Shown here piece after piece: positions 33,188-41,036 of a stretch of DNA of 41,891 bases. How positions within the stretch are numbered: position 1 is the first letter of the stretch; every line of letters starts with the position of its first letter. Below the pieces are notes generated by a model, which made no database searches, was not told the DNA's origin, and saw nothing but the letters and a program-made list of their open reading frames with translations. The DNA comes from Firmicutes bacterium UBA993 (lineage in GTDB: Bacteria > Bacillota > Dethiobacteria > DTU022). The stretch spans positions 1 through 41,891 of the forward strand of contig DBBD01000051.1 in the NCBI GenBank assembly GCA_002292015.1, given 5' to 3'. Made by a program: the position numbers and the translations under genes.

Positions 33188-33787
33188 TCAATTCCTCCGT
33201 TTCAGACCATCTAATATTATTTGAATACAATCCTGCATCTTTTTTCCCCAATTTTCCTGTTCGTTTTCCAGGGAAGCCTGCAAGAACAGGCCGCTGGAAA
33301 GCGAAAGCAACAGTTGCCCGGCGATCTCAGGATCCACATCACTGATCGCTCCTTGTCCGATGCCGTCTTTGATCAGGTTAGTAAAAGTGTCCTGAAAACG
33401 GCGGTATGGAGTGATTGTGGCCTGCCGGACCTTCTCATTACGGTTGGTATGCGTCCATAACTCCAGGAAAAGCCCCATAAAGAAGCGGTTGTTTTCAAAA
33501 ACCGGCTGCATCATTCCGGCCATCTCCAGCAATCCTTCAGGGACGTTTTCAGCCTGAAAAGTAACTTCGGTAAGGGTCCTTTCAAGGGTGGCCAGCCAAG
33601 TGTCGATTAGGGCCAGGAAAACTGCTTCTTTGCTTTCAAAGTGGTAGTAAAAAGCACCTTTGCTGACACCGGCCCGCTCGCAGATGCCGGCTACCGTAGT
33701 TGATTCAAAACCGTCCCTGGCAAACAGCAAAGTAGCTGCATCGGTAATTGAGTTTTTGGTTTGGGTGCTGCGCTGCTGGTTATTCAT
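33188..33787 (-). CDS. TetR/AcrR family transcriptional regulator
   Basis: 199-residue repressor. N-terminal helix-turn-helix: AATLLFARDGFESTTVAGIC, ERAGVSKGAFYYHFESKEAV, the classic TetR_N pattern, followed by an all-helical ligand domain of unknown ligand. ATG 33787 has AGGAG 4-5 nt upstream. Immediately upstream are a palindromic operator and a strong promoter, so it is likely autoregulated along with the SDR gene it precedes. Confidence 0.93.
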   Translation of the reverse strand: MNNQQRSTQTKNSITDAATLLFARDGFESTTVAGICERAGVSKGAFYYHFESKEAVFLALIDTWLATLERTLTEVTFQAENVPEGLLEMAGMMQPVFENNRFFMGLFLELWTHTNRNEKVRQATITPYRRFQDTFTNLIKDGIGQGAISDVDPEIAGQLLLSLSSGLFLQASLENEQENWGKKMQDCIQIILDGLKRRN

Positions 33788-33802
33788 AATTCTCCTAAAA
33801 AC

Positions 33803-33857
33803 CGACCGGTCGTTATGTTATTATACTTATATTATAGCGGCATGAAAAAGATGTCAA
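33803..33857 (-). promoter_or_regulatory. Promoter and palindromic operator of the tetR-SDR pair
   Basis: Minus-strand TTGACA (plus 33857-33852) and TATAAT (plus 33836-33831) are separated by 15 bp; a second TATAAT lies at plus 33825-33820. The 10-bp perfect palindrome CGACCGGTCG (33803-33812) lies between the promoter and the ribosome site of tetR, a normal place for TetR autorepression. Confidence 0.7.
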
Positions 33858-33874
33858 TAAACTATGGAGAAATT

Positions 33875-34030
33875 ATGAAGAAAGTTACCGGTGCTTTGAA
33901 GTTAGCGTTCTGTTCGGTTGGGTGCGAGCGCCACTTTTATAACCGGGCATGCGAAAAGTTGCAGGCCGAAAAGGAAAAACGGACAGTAAAGAGAATTATA
34001 AAACGGATAGATCTGACATTTAATCTTTAA
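33875..34030 (+). CDS. Small basic cysteine-containing ORF
   Basis: A 51-residue ORF divergent from tetR, with GGAGA (33866-33870) 4 nt before ATG 33875. The product starts MKKVTGALKLAFCSVGCERH, has three Cys (CSVGC and RAC) and a strongly basic second half (EKEKRTVKRIIKRID). It could be a small DNA- or metal-binding protein. I do not recognise a family, and its short length leaves chance possible. It ends 38 bp before ligA. Confidence 0.4.
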   Translation: MKKVTGALKLAFCSVGCERHFYNRACEKLQAEKEKRTVKRIIKRIDLTFNL

Positions 34031-34068
34031 CGGCGGTACAATAACCGCTGATGAGAGCAGGGTTTAAG

Positions 34069-36087
34069 ATGGACGAAGCAGAAATGAGCCGGCTGAAGGA
34101 GATTGCCGGCAAACTGCGTAGCGAGATTGAATACCATAACTATCGATACCATTTGCTTGATCAACCGGAAATAAGCGATGCCGATTTCGATCGGTTAATG
34201 AGCAAGCTTAAGGATCTTGAAAACGAACATTCTGAACTCTATGATCCCGATTCGCCTACTCAAAGGATCGGTTCCAGGCCGCTGGTTGCTTTTGCGACGG
34301 TCGAACATAAAATTCCGATGCTTGGCTTAGATAACGCTTTCAGTGAAAAGGAAATCAGCGAATTTAACCAGCGCGTCCGCAAACTTGTCGCCGTGGATGT
34401 TATTGAATACTTCTGTGAACCGAAAATTGATGGCCTGGCCATATCGCTTCAGTATGAAAAAGGGGTTCTGATCAAGGGGTCAACCAGGGGCGATGGGTTT
34501 AGCGGTGAGGATGTAACCACAAATCTACGAACAATCAGGCAGGTTCCCCTGAGCCTACCTAAGCCGCTGACATTGGAAGCGCGCGGCGAGGTATTTATCA
34601 GTCGCGCTGATTTTAAAACCCTTAACCGGCAGCGCGAACTCGAAAATTTACCCTTATTTGCTAATCCCCGCAATGCCGCTGCCGGATCATTGCGACAACT
34701 TGACCCGCAACTGGCCGCTACTCGTCCTTTAAAACTTTTTATCTACGGTCTGGGTAAAAGCGAATTGCAGCTGGAAACGCAGGAAGCGACTTTAAACCTC
34801 CTGGAAAAATTGCGCTTACCGGTAAACAATGTCCGACAGGTATGCGGCAGTTTGGAAGAAGTATGGGCATTTTGCTTACGAATGCAAAAAGTCCGGGCAC
34901 AGTTACCCTACGATTCAGACGGGGTAGTTATTAAAGTCAACGACCTGAAGCTGCAAGAAAATTTAAATTACACTGCGCGCAGCCCCCGCTGGGCCATTGC
35001 CTACAAATTTCCGCCGGAAGAAAAGGAAACTAGGGTGCTGGATATCCAGGTTAATGTTGGTCGCACCGGGGCGATTACCCCGGTGGCCATTCTCGAACCG
35101 CTTTTTTTGAGCGGAACCACCGTACAACGAGCCAGTCTGCATAATGAAGATCTGATTAGGGATAAAGGGATCATGATTGGCGATGCAGTTGTGGTACGCA
35201 AAGCCGGAGAAATAATACCGGAGGTGCTGCGTGTGATAGTTGAAAAGCGCAGCGGCACCGAGCGACCCTTTACCATGCCCCGGTATTGTCCATCCTGCGG
35301 TTCTAAAACTGTACGCCTGCTTGATGAGGCTGCCAGGCGCTGCTTTAACCCATCCTGCCCGGCCCAGCTGGTCGAAAAAATAGTACACTTTGCATCACGC
35401 CGGGCCATGGATATCGAAGGTTTGGGGCCGGCAGCGGCAGAGCTTTTATTTCAAAACGGAATGGTTAAAGATATCGGTGATATTTATTACCTTAAATTTG
35501 AGGATTTGGCAGCCTTACCGCGGATCGCCCATAAATCAGCCTCGAACCTGCTTCAGGCCATTGAAAAAAGCAAAATAAATCCCCTGCGCAAGCTGCTGTT
35601 TGGCTTTGGCATCAGGCACGTCGGGGAAAAAGCCTCGCGGTTATTGGCTGAAAGATATAATTGTCTTGAAAACTTAAAAGAGGCCACCCTAGATGAGCTG
35701 CAACTGATCGGGGAAATCGGTCCGAAAATAGCAGAAACGGTAGTATTATTTTTCTGTAAGCCAGAAACCAGGCTGCTGATTGAGAAACTTAGTAAGGCTG
35801 GAGTCAATTTAACGGAACCCGGAAACCAGGCGCTGGTCATCGCTGCAGTGGCCGGAAAAACTTTTGTTTTCAGCGGTGGGTTGGAAAATTATACCCGCGA
35901 GCAGGCGGCAGCCCTGATCGAAGAACGAGGCGGTAAAATTGCCGGCTCGGTGAGCCGTAAAACCGATTACCTGGTTCTTGGGAGAGAGCCGGGGAGCAAA
36001 CTTGCAAAAGCAAAGGACCTGGGTATTAGGATAATTGAAGAGAAAGAGCTGCAAAAGCTGCTGGGACAAACAGAGGCGGAGGGATAA
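34069..36087 (+). CDS. ligA: NAD-dependent DNA ligase
   Basis: Seals nicks in DNA using NAD+. 672 residues, typical. N-terminal NMN-binding Ia domain (YHNYRYHLLDQPEISDADFD), adenylation lysine Lys119 in EPKIDG, OB-fold, four-Cys zinc finger (CPSCG ... CFNPSCPAQL), helix-hairpin-helix repeats and a C-terminal BRCT domain (VFSGGLENYTREQAAALIEE). The frame opens at ATG 34051, but GCAGGG (34057-34062) is placed for ATG 34069. Two bases separate it from the sigma-54 activator gene. Confidence 0.97.
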   Translation: MDEAEMSRLKEIAGKLRSEIEYHNYRYHLLDQPEISDADFDRLMSKLKDLENEHSELYDPDSPTQRIGSRPLVAFATVEHKIPMLGLDNAFSEKEISEFNQRVRKLVAVDVIEYFCEPKIDGLAISLQYEKGVLIKGSTRGDGFSGEDVTTNLRTIRQVPLSLPKPLTLEARGEVFISRADFKTLNRQRELENLPLFANPRNAAAGSLRQLDPQLAATRPLKLFIYGLGKSELQLETQEATLNLLEKLRLPVNNVRQVCGSLEEVWAFCLRMQKVRAQLPYDSDGVVIKVNDLKLQENLNYTARSPRWAIAYKFPPEEKETRVLDIQVNVGRTGAITPVAILEPLFLSGTTVQRASLHNEDLIRDKGIMIGDAVVVRKAGEIIPEVLRVIVEKRSGTERPFTMPRYCPSCGSKTVRLLDEAARRCFNPSCPAQLVEKIVHFASRRAMDIEGLGPAAAELLFQNGMVKDIGDIYYLKFEDLAALPRIAHKSASNLLQAIEKSKINPLRKLLFGFGIRHVGEKASRLLAERYNCLENLKEATLDELQLIGEIGPKIAETVVLFFCKPETRLLIEKLSKAGVNLTEPGNQALVIAAVAGKTFVFSGGLENYTREQAAALIEERGGKIAGSVSRKTDYLVLGREPGSKLAKAKDLGIRIIEEKELQKLLGQTEAEG

Positions 36088-36089
36088 AA

Positions 36090-37490
36090 ATGACCACGGG
36101 CGATAATAATCGGGGCGATAGAGCCTTAAATTTTGATATCGATAACTGGTTGCTGCTGCAGGCTATTATCGATTCTCTGTCCGATGCGGTATCAGTTGTT
36201 GATGAAACAGGCAAAGGAATCATGATCAACCGGGCCTATAAGCGGATTACCGGCATGACGGAAGATCAGGTCTTGCATAAGCCGGCCACCGCCGATATAG
36301 CCGAAGGCGAAAGTGTGCACCTGAAGGTTTTAAAGACCGGCCAGGCGATCAAAGGCGTACGGATGAAAGTAGGGCCGTTGCGCCGCGAAGTAATAGTCAG
36401 CTGTGATCCCCTATATATTGGCGGCAAAATCAAGGGCAGCGTGGGAGTAATCCACGATATATCGGAACTACGTTTGGTAATGGAGGAACTCGAGCGCACC
36501 CGCTGGCTCGTCCGTAAACTAGAATCAAAATATACCTTTGAGGACATCATCGGGAACAGCAATAAGTTACAGAAAACGATCGACCGGGCTAAGCAGGCCG
36601 CCGCTACACCGGTATCAGTTATGTTGCGGGGTGAATGCGGAACTGGCAAGGAGCTCTTTGCCCACGCCATTCACCATGCGAGCGACCGCAAAGATCAACC
36701 TTTTATCCGTGTCAACTGCGCCGCGCTCACTGATACGCTACTGGAAAGTGAACTTTTCGGTTATGGAGACGGTGCTTTTACCGGGGCCAAAAAGGGCGGA
36801 AGAAAAGGCTATTTTGAAGAAGCAACCGGCGGTACACTTTTCCTCGACGAAATTGGCGCTATGGGGGCGGAGGCACAGGCAAGGCTGCTTAGAGCACTGC
36901 AGGAGGGTGAAATAATCAGGGTCGGTGAATCGAGAAGCCGGCAGATTGATGTAAGAATTATTGCCGCTACCAACGCTAATTTAGAAAAGCTAGTCGAACG
37001 GGGTCTCTTTCGCAACGATCTCTATTACCGGCTTAATGTTTTTCCGATCCAGATGCCGCTTTTAGCAGAGATTAAGAGCGATATACCACTTTTGGCCAAC
37101 TTTTATGCAACACGGTATGCACAGGAATACGGACGCAATGCGGTCGAGATTGCCCCTGAAGTTTTCCGGAAATTAAAGAGCTATGATTGGCCCGGTAATA
37201 TCCGGGAGCTGCAGAACGTGATGGCGCAGGCAGTGATTAATCTCGATCGCCGGGAAAATGTGATGAGAGTGGAACAGGTAACTTTACCTGTTGCCACGCC
37301 CGCTACGGAGTCGCTCCGGTTCAAGGAACCGTTGGCGGGCAATCTAAAGGATCTGCACCGGGACTGGGAAAAGATGGTGTTGGAAAAGGCTATTAGCGCC
37401 GCAGGAGGCAACAAAGCTGAAGCAGCCAGGGTTCTCGAGATTTCTATTCGTAGCCTCTATAATAAATTACACCGGCACCGGATGATTTAA
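36090..37490 (+). CDS. Sigma-54-dependent transcriptional activator with PAS domain
   Basis: Enhancer-binding protein, 466 residues. An N-terminal PAS sensor (about residues 20-125; LSDAVSVVDETGKGIMINRAY) replaces a phospho-receiver, so it senses a small molecule or redox state. The AAA+ domain has Walker A GECGTGKE (181-188, Cys for the common Ser), the sigma-54 contact GAFTGA (228-233) and Walker B GGTLFLDEIG; the C-terminus is a Fis-type helix-turn-helix (NKAEAARVLEISIRSLYNKL). A sigma-54 promoter lies 15 bp after its stop codon, pointing at the oxidoreductase operon, which is its probable target. Confidence 0.95.
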   Translation: MTTGDNNRGDRALNFDIDNWLLLQAIIDSLSDAVSVVDETGKGIMINRAYKRITGMTEDQVLHKPATADIAEGESVHLKVLKTGQAIKGVRMKVGPLRREVIVSCDPLYIGGKIKGSVGVIHDISELRLVMEELERTRWLVRKLESKYTFEDIIGNSNKLQKTIDRAKQAAATPVSVMLRGECGTGKELFAHAIHHASDRKDQPFIRVNCAALTDTLLESELFGYGDGAFTGAKKGGRKGYFEEATGGTLFLDEIGAMGAEAQARLLRALQEGEIIRVGESRSRQIDVRIIAATNANLEKLVERGLFRNDLYYRLNVFPIQMPLLAEIKSDIPLLANFYATRYAQEYGRNAVEIAPEVFRKLKSYDWPGNIRELQNVMAQAVINLDRRENVMRVEQVTLPVATPATESLRFKEPLAGNLKDLHRDWEKMVLEKAISAAGGNKAEAARVLEISIRSLYNKLHRHRMI

Positions 37491-37505
37491 TTTAACAATA
37501 ACTGG

Positions 37506-37522
37506 CTGGTATGAAAATTGCA
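37506..37522 (+). promoter_or_regulatory. Sigma-54 (-24/-12) promoter of the oxidoreductase operon
   Basis: CTGGTATGAAAATTGCA matches YTGGCACGRNNNTTGCW except for two T in place of C; GG (37508-37509) and GC (37520-37521) have the required 10-bp separation. The predicted start is about 37533. It is directly downstream of a sigma-54 activator gene and about 235 bp before the operon's first gene. Confidence 0.8.
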
Positions 37523-37567
37523 AAAAATATCTCCTGACAGAGAATTTCTCACTGGAGATATTTTTTT
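37522..37567 (+). terminator. Rho-independent terminator of the activator gene
   Basis: A 13-bp arm, AAAAAATATCTCC (37522-37534), pairs with GGAGATATTTTTT (37554-37566), followed by T. The 19-nt loop can form a smaller GAGAA/TTCTC hairpin. The 5' arm lies almost wholly before the predicted sigma-54 start (about 37533), so it should stop read-through from upstream but not the new transcript. Confidence 0.85.
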
Positions 37568-37711
37568 GATCGGATGATCCGGCGCTCCCGCAGAAAGCGA
37601 TTTTAACGGTGCCGGCCTGAACAGTAGGTGCTCCGATTTTTTTGCCGCCAGAGATAGTCGCCGAAAGAACGAAAATAAAAGCAACAAAGCAAAGGTAGTC
37701 ATATGCGATAA

Positions 37712-37757
37712 TGCAATATATTGCAAGCAGACAATTGCACAATGCAAAATACTGCAA
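37712..37757. promoter_or_regulatory. Cluster of five TGCAA/TTGCA half-sites
   Basis: Half-sites TGCAA or TTGCA begin at 37712, 37721, 37735, 37743 and 37753, at 8-14 bp spacing, just before the ribosome site at 37757. The first two form the 14-bp palindrome TGCAATATATTGCA; the third and fourth form TTGCA-N3-TGCAA. They may be binding sites for the sigma-54 activator or for a repressor acting on the leader. The region 37568-37711 shows nothing else I can name. Confidence 0.5.
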
Positions 37758-37769
37758 GGGGGGTTGAAG

Positions 37770-38369
37770 GTGGATCGAGCAATCACTGAGTTTAGGTTAC
37801 ATGGCCGGGGTGGCCAGGGTATCGTTGTTGCTGCAGCTATTTTTGCCGAAGCGGTTTTTATCGATGGCCACTATGCCAGAGCTTTTTCACTGTTTGGCGC
37901 CGAAAGACGCGGTGCGCCGGTAACGGCCTTTATTCGAACCGGTTCGGAGCGTCTGATGCCGCGCAGCCGTATCTACAATCCTGACTGTGTAGTGGTGTTT
38001 GATGCAACAATCAGTGGAAATACTTTGTATGCCGGTCTGAAAGACGAAGGAAAACTGCTCTTAAATGCCGGCCCGGGCCGGCAGGAGATGGTGCCACCCG
38101 ATCTTTTTCTAAACCAACGTTTCCAAATATTTAAGATTAACGCCCGCGATATTGCCTGGAAGCACCAGCTGGCGATTGGCAGTTTTCCGATGATTAACAC
38201 AGTAATGCTGGGCGCAATGGCTAAGGTCAGCGGGCTGGCGACGATCGAGGCGTTGATCAAGTCAATTCGGCAAAGAGTCTCGGCCAGTATTGATGCCAAC
38301 ATTAAAGCGGCCATCGACGGATACGAAAATGTAGAGGAGGTGTCATGTTTTGTTAGAGGCACCAGTTAG
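37770..38369 (+). CDS. 2-oxoacid:ferredoxin oxidoreductase, gamma subunit
   Basis: POR/KOR gamma-type subunit (199 residues), part of the thiamine-diphosphate enzyme that oxidatively decarboxylates a 2-oxoacid to acyl-CoA with ferredoxin as acceptor. FRLHGRGGQGIVVAAAIFAEA, FGAERRGAPVTAFIR and the IPNTVMLG-like INTVMLGAMAKVSG segment are characteristic. GTG 37770 is 6 nt after AAGGGGGG; the TTG 37764 abuts it. The gene overlaps the next by 20 bp. Gamma subunits of pyruvate, ketoisovalerate and indolepyruvate enzymes look alike, so the substrate is not fixed. Confidence 0.92.
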   Translation: MDRAITEFRLHGRGGQGIVVAAAIFAEAVFIDGHYARAFSLFGAERRGAPVTAFIRTGSERLMPRSRIYNPDCVVVFDATISGNTLYAGLKDEGKLLLNAGPGRQEMVPPDLFLNQRFQIFKINARDIAWKHQLAIGSFPMINTVMLGAMAKVSGLATIEALIKSIRQRVSASIDANIKAAIDGYENVEEVSCFVRGTS

Positions 38370-39897
38370 AGAAGTAACTGCCTATGCCCGCGGTACAGTG
38401 GCGACTGCGATCAACAAAACAGGGGAATGGCGCTTTCTGACGCCGGTCCGGCAGGATCGCTTATCACCCTGTCGCCAGGGTTGCCTGCTGCAGGGCGAAG
38501 TTCCGGGTTGGTTGGATGCGGTTAAAAAGGAACAGTGGGAAGAGGCCTGGAAGGTTATGAGCCGTAACAATCCCTTCCCGGCTTTAACCGGCTATGTCTG
38601 CTATAAACCCTGCCAGGAGAATTGCAACCGCGAACAGCTCGATCAGGGGATCGCTATCCAGGAGGTGGAGAAGGCTATCGGCGAGTGGCGACACACAAAC
38701 TATAAACCGCGAAAAAGGTTAAGAGAACGGAAGCAGAAAATTGCCGTGATCGGTTCGGGACCGGCCGGTTTGAGCTGTGCCTATTACCTGGCGGAAGCAG
38801 GATATGCAGTAACCGTTATTGAGCGTGCGGAGCAAATCGGAGGCATGCCGGCCCTCGGTATCCCGGAATACCGTCTACCGCGATCCATCCTGAAACGGGA
38901 ACTGGAGATCTTAGAAAGCGAGGGTATCGTTTTTATCAGGAACAGCGCCCTGGGGCGTGATTTTGAGCTTAAAGAACTCTATGTTGACTTTGATCAGGTC
39001 TTCCTGGCCACCGGGGCTTGGATGCCGCGGATGTCCGGTATACCGGGTGAAGAGAGTAAAAACGTATATAACGCCCTGGACTTTTTAAGCAGCTTCAATC
39101 GGGGTTTACGCCAGGAGCTGGGCCGGACTGTTATCGTTGTCGGTGGCGGTAACGCTGCTATAGACAGCGCCCGCGCCGCCCTGCGAGTAGACGGAGTACA
39201 CCACGTAACCCTGCTTTACCGGCGCAGCCGGGTGGAAATGCCGGCGGATCAGCATGAAGTGGAAGCTGCTGTAAAAGAAGGGGTAGAGCTAATCTTTAAT
39301 GTTTTGCCGCGCCGCATCGATCTTGCAGGCGGCAGGGTAAAGGGGGTTACTGTTGATCAGAGCCGCACGGATCGAGATGGCTTAATGGTGGACAGCTCGG
39401 TAAATTTTTACCGCGAGTGCGATACGGTGATCATGGCTCTCGGGCAATTGGCGGATTACAGTGTGTTCGGTAACCTGGAGACTAAACAAAAAATATTTGC
39501 GGGGGGTGACCTGATCAGCGGTCCGGCTACCGTTCCGGAGGCGATCCGGGCCGGTCGGCTGGCGGCCATCGGTATCAGGTCAGTTTACGAAGATTTACCG
39601 GAGCAAGATTTGGGAATACTTTCAAAGGAAATGGTTTCCTTTGAAGAGTTGAACCTGGCGGCCAAGTTTAACTTGGCACTGCAGCAAAAAGAGGCCGATC
39701 CGATCAGGGAAGCGGAGCGCTGCCTCGGCTGCGGGACCTGTAACTCCTGCGGTATCTGCTATCTTTTCTGCCCGGACCTTGCTGTTGATCAGGTCAGCGG
39801 AAGATTTGAATTTAACCTCGACTATTGTAAGGGTTGCGGGATCTGTGTCAAAGAATGTCCGGCTCGGGCATTGGGTATGGAAGGAGGCGGAAACTGA
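38350..39897 (+). CDS. GltD-like flavoprotein fused to a 2x[4Fe-4S] ferredoxin (delta) domain
   Basis: 515 residues. N-terminal Fe-S helical domain with Cys 41, 45, 84, 88 and 92, an FAD fold (IAVIGSGPAGLSCAYYL, 131-147) and a second dinucleotide fold (VIVVGGGNAAIDSARAAL, 261-278), as in the glutamate synthase small subunit. The C-terminal 60 residues are ferredoxin-like: cysteines 458, 461, 464, 467, 470, 474 and then CKGCGICVKECP (493-503). This replaces the separate delta subunit of the oxidoreductase and could pass electrons between ferredoxin and NAD(P). TTG 38350 (GAGGAGG upstream) is the start because ATG 38345 stops after three codons. Its stop overlaps the alpha-subunit start (TGATG). 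Confidence 0.9.
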   Translation: MLEAPVREVTAYARGTVATAINKTGEWRFLTPVRQDRLSPCRQGCLLQGEVPGWLDAVKKEQWEEAWKVMSRNNPFPALTGYVCYKPCQENCNREQLDQGIAIQEVEKAIGEWRHTNYKPRKRLRERKQKIAVIGSGPAGLSCAYYLAEAGYAVTVIERAEQIGGMPALGIPEYRLPRSILKRELEILESEGIVFIRNSALGRDFELKELYVDFDQVFLATGAWMPRMSGIPGEESKNVYNALDFLSSFNRGLRQELGRTVIVVGGGNAAIDSARAALRVDGVHHVTLLYRRSRVEMPADQHEVEAAVKEGVELIFNVLPRRIDLAGGRVKGVTVDQSRTDRDGLMVDSSVNFYRECDTVIMALGQLADYSVFGNLETKQKIFAGGDLISGPATVPEAIRAGRLAAIGIRSVYEDLPEQDLGILSKEMVSFEELNLAAKFNLALQQKEADPIREAERCLGCGTCNSCGICYLFCPDLAVDQVSGRFEFNLDYCKGCGICVKECPARALGMEGGGN

Positions 39898-41036
39898 TGG
39901 CATTAAAGATGATCAGCGGCAACCAGGCCGCAGCAATAGCAGTTCAGCGCGTAGGAGTTGACCTGGTTACTGCCTACCCGATTACACCTCAGACTGCCAT
40001 TGTGGAGGCGCTCGCTGATTTTGCCGCTAACGGTGAACTCGGCGGTGATTTTGTCAGTGTAGAATCTGAATATGCGGCGTTAGCCTGCTGTAACGGCGCC
40101 GCAGCGACCGGTGCGCGGGTTTTTACAGCGACCGGTTCGCATGGACTGGCCTATATGCATGAGATGATCCACTGGTGCAGCGGAGCCCGGCTTCCGATAG
40201 TGATGGTCAATGTCAATCGCACAATTGGTGCTCCCTGGTGTCTTGATCCGGACCAGGGAGACAGCCTGAGCCAAAGAGATACCGGCTGGCTGCAGCTTTA
40301 TTGTGCCAACGGACAAGAAGTTTTTGATTCGGTGATCCAGGCTTTTATCCTGGCCGAAAAGCTGTTGCTGCCTTGCATGGTGGTCTTTGATGGTTTTTAC
40401 ATCTCGCATACCTATGAAGTTGTAGATGTGGCCGATGAAGAAATAGTTCGTAAATTGGTTGGCCCACCTGCATTTGCGCCCCAGGTAATACCGGGTCAGC
40501 CGGGTAACCTGCACGGCCTTTCAACCGGTGAAACGCAGCTGAAACTGGTTAAAGAGCGGCATCAGGCAATGTCAGGGGTTCCTTTGTTGTTTGCTCAAAT
40601 CAACGCCGCTTTTAACGAACAGCTTGGTCGGAGCTACAACATTGTGGAGGCGATGATCCCGCCGGGAGCCAAAAGAGCTGTTGTTGCCGTCGGCGCGACT
40701 GCGGAAACAGTCCGGTGGGCATTACCGGCACTTGATCATACGGGCCTAATCCAGCTACGCCTCTTCAGGCCATTTCCGGCGGCTGAAATCCGAGAAGTCG
40801 TCAGGGAAAAAGGGTTAAATGAGTTGCTGGTGATTGATCGCAACTGCTCGGTCGGCATGGGGGGGATTTTTGCCCAGGAGCTGCGAAGCGCTCTTTATGG
40901 AATGAAAAGCCCGCCGCTGGTTCGCAGCCTGATTTTGGCGGGCGGCGTGGATCTGACCGAGAATATGCTGCTTGATCTGCTTCAATCAACTGGGCCAGAA
41001 GAGAACTTCGCTCTTAGGTGGGGAGATGAATTTTAA
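39897..41036 (+). CDS. 2-oxoacid:ferredoxin oxidoreductase, alpha subunit
   Basis: 379 residues; pyrimidine-binding and domain II part of the enzyme. GNQAAAIAVQRVGVDLVTAY, PITPQTAIVEALADF, SVESEYAALACCNGAAATG, TATGSHGLAYMHEM and RTIGAPWCLDPDQGDS are the family blocks. ATG 39897 overlaps the preceding stop by one base; the apparent longer frame to 39834 lies inside that gene. The beta subunit starts immediately after the stop. POR versus VOR/KOR type cannot be settled from motifs alone. Confidence 0.93.
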   Translation: MALKMISGNQAAAIAVQRVGVDLVTAYPITPQTAIVEALADFAANGELGGDFVSVESEYAALACCNGAAATGARVFTATGSHGLAYMHEMIHWCSGARLPIVMVNVNRTIGAPWCLDPDQGDSLSQRDTGWLQLYCANGQEVFDSVIQAFILAEKLLLPCMVVFDGFYISHTYEVVDVADEEIVRKLVGPPAFAPQVIPGQPGNLHGLSTGETQLKLVKERHQAMSGVPLLFAQINAAFNEQLGRSYNIVEAMIPPGAKRAVVAVGATAETVRWALPALDHTGLIQLRLFRPFPAAEIREVVREKGLNELLVIDRNCSVGMGGIFAQELRSALYGMKSPPLVRSLILAGGVDLTENMLLDLLQSTGPEENFALRWGDEF

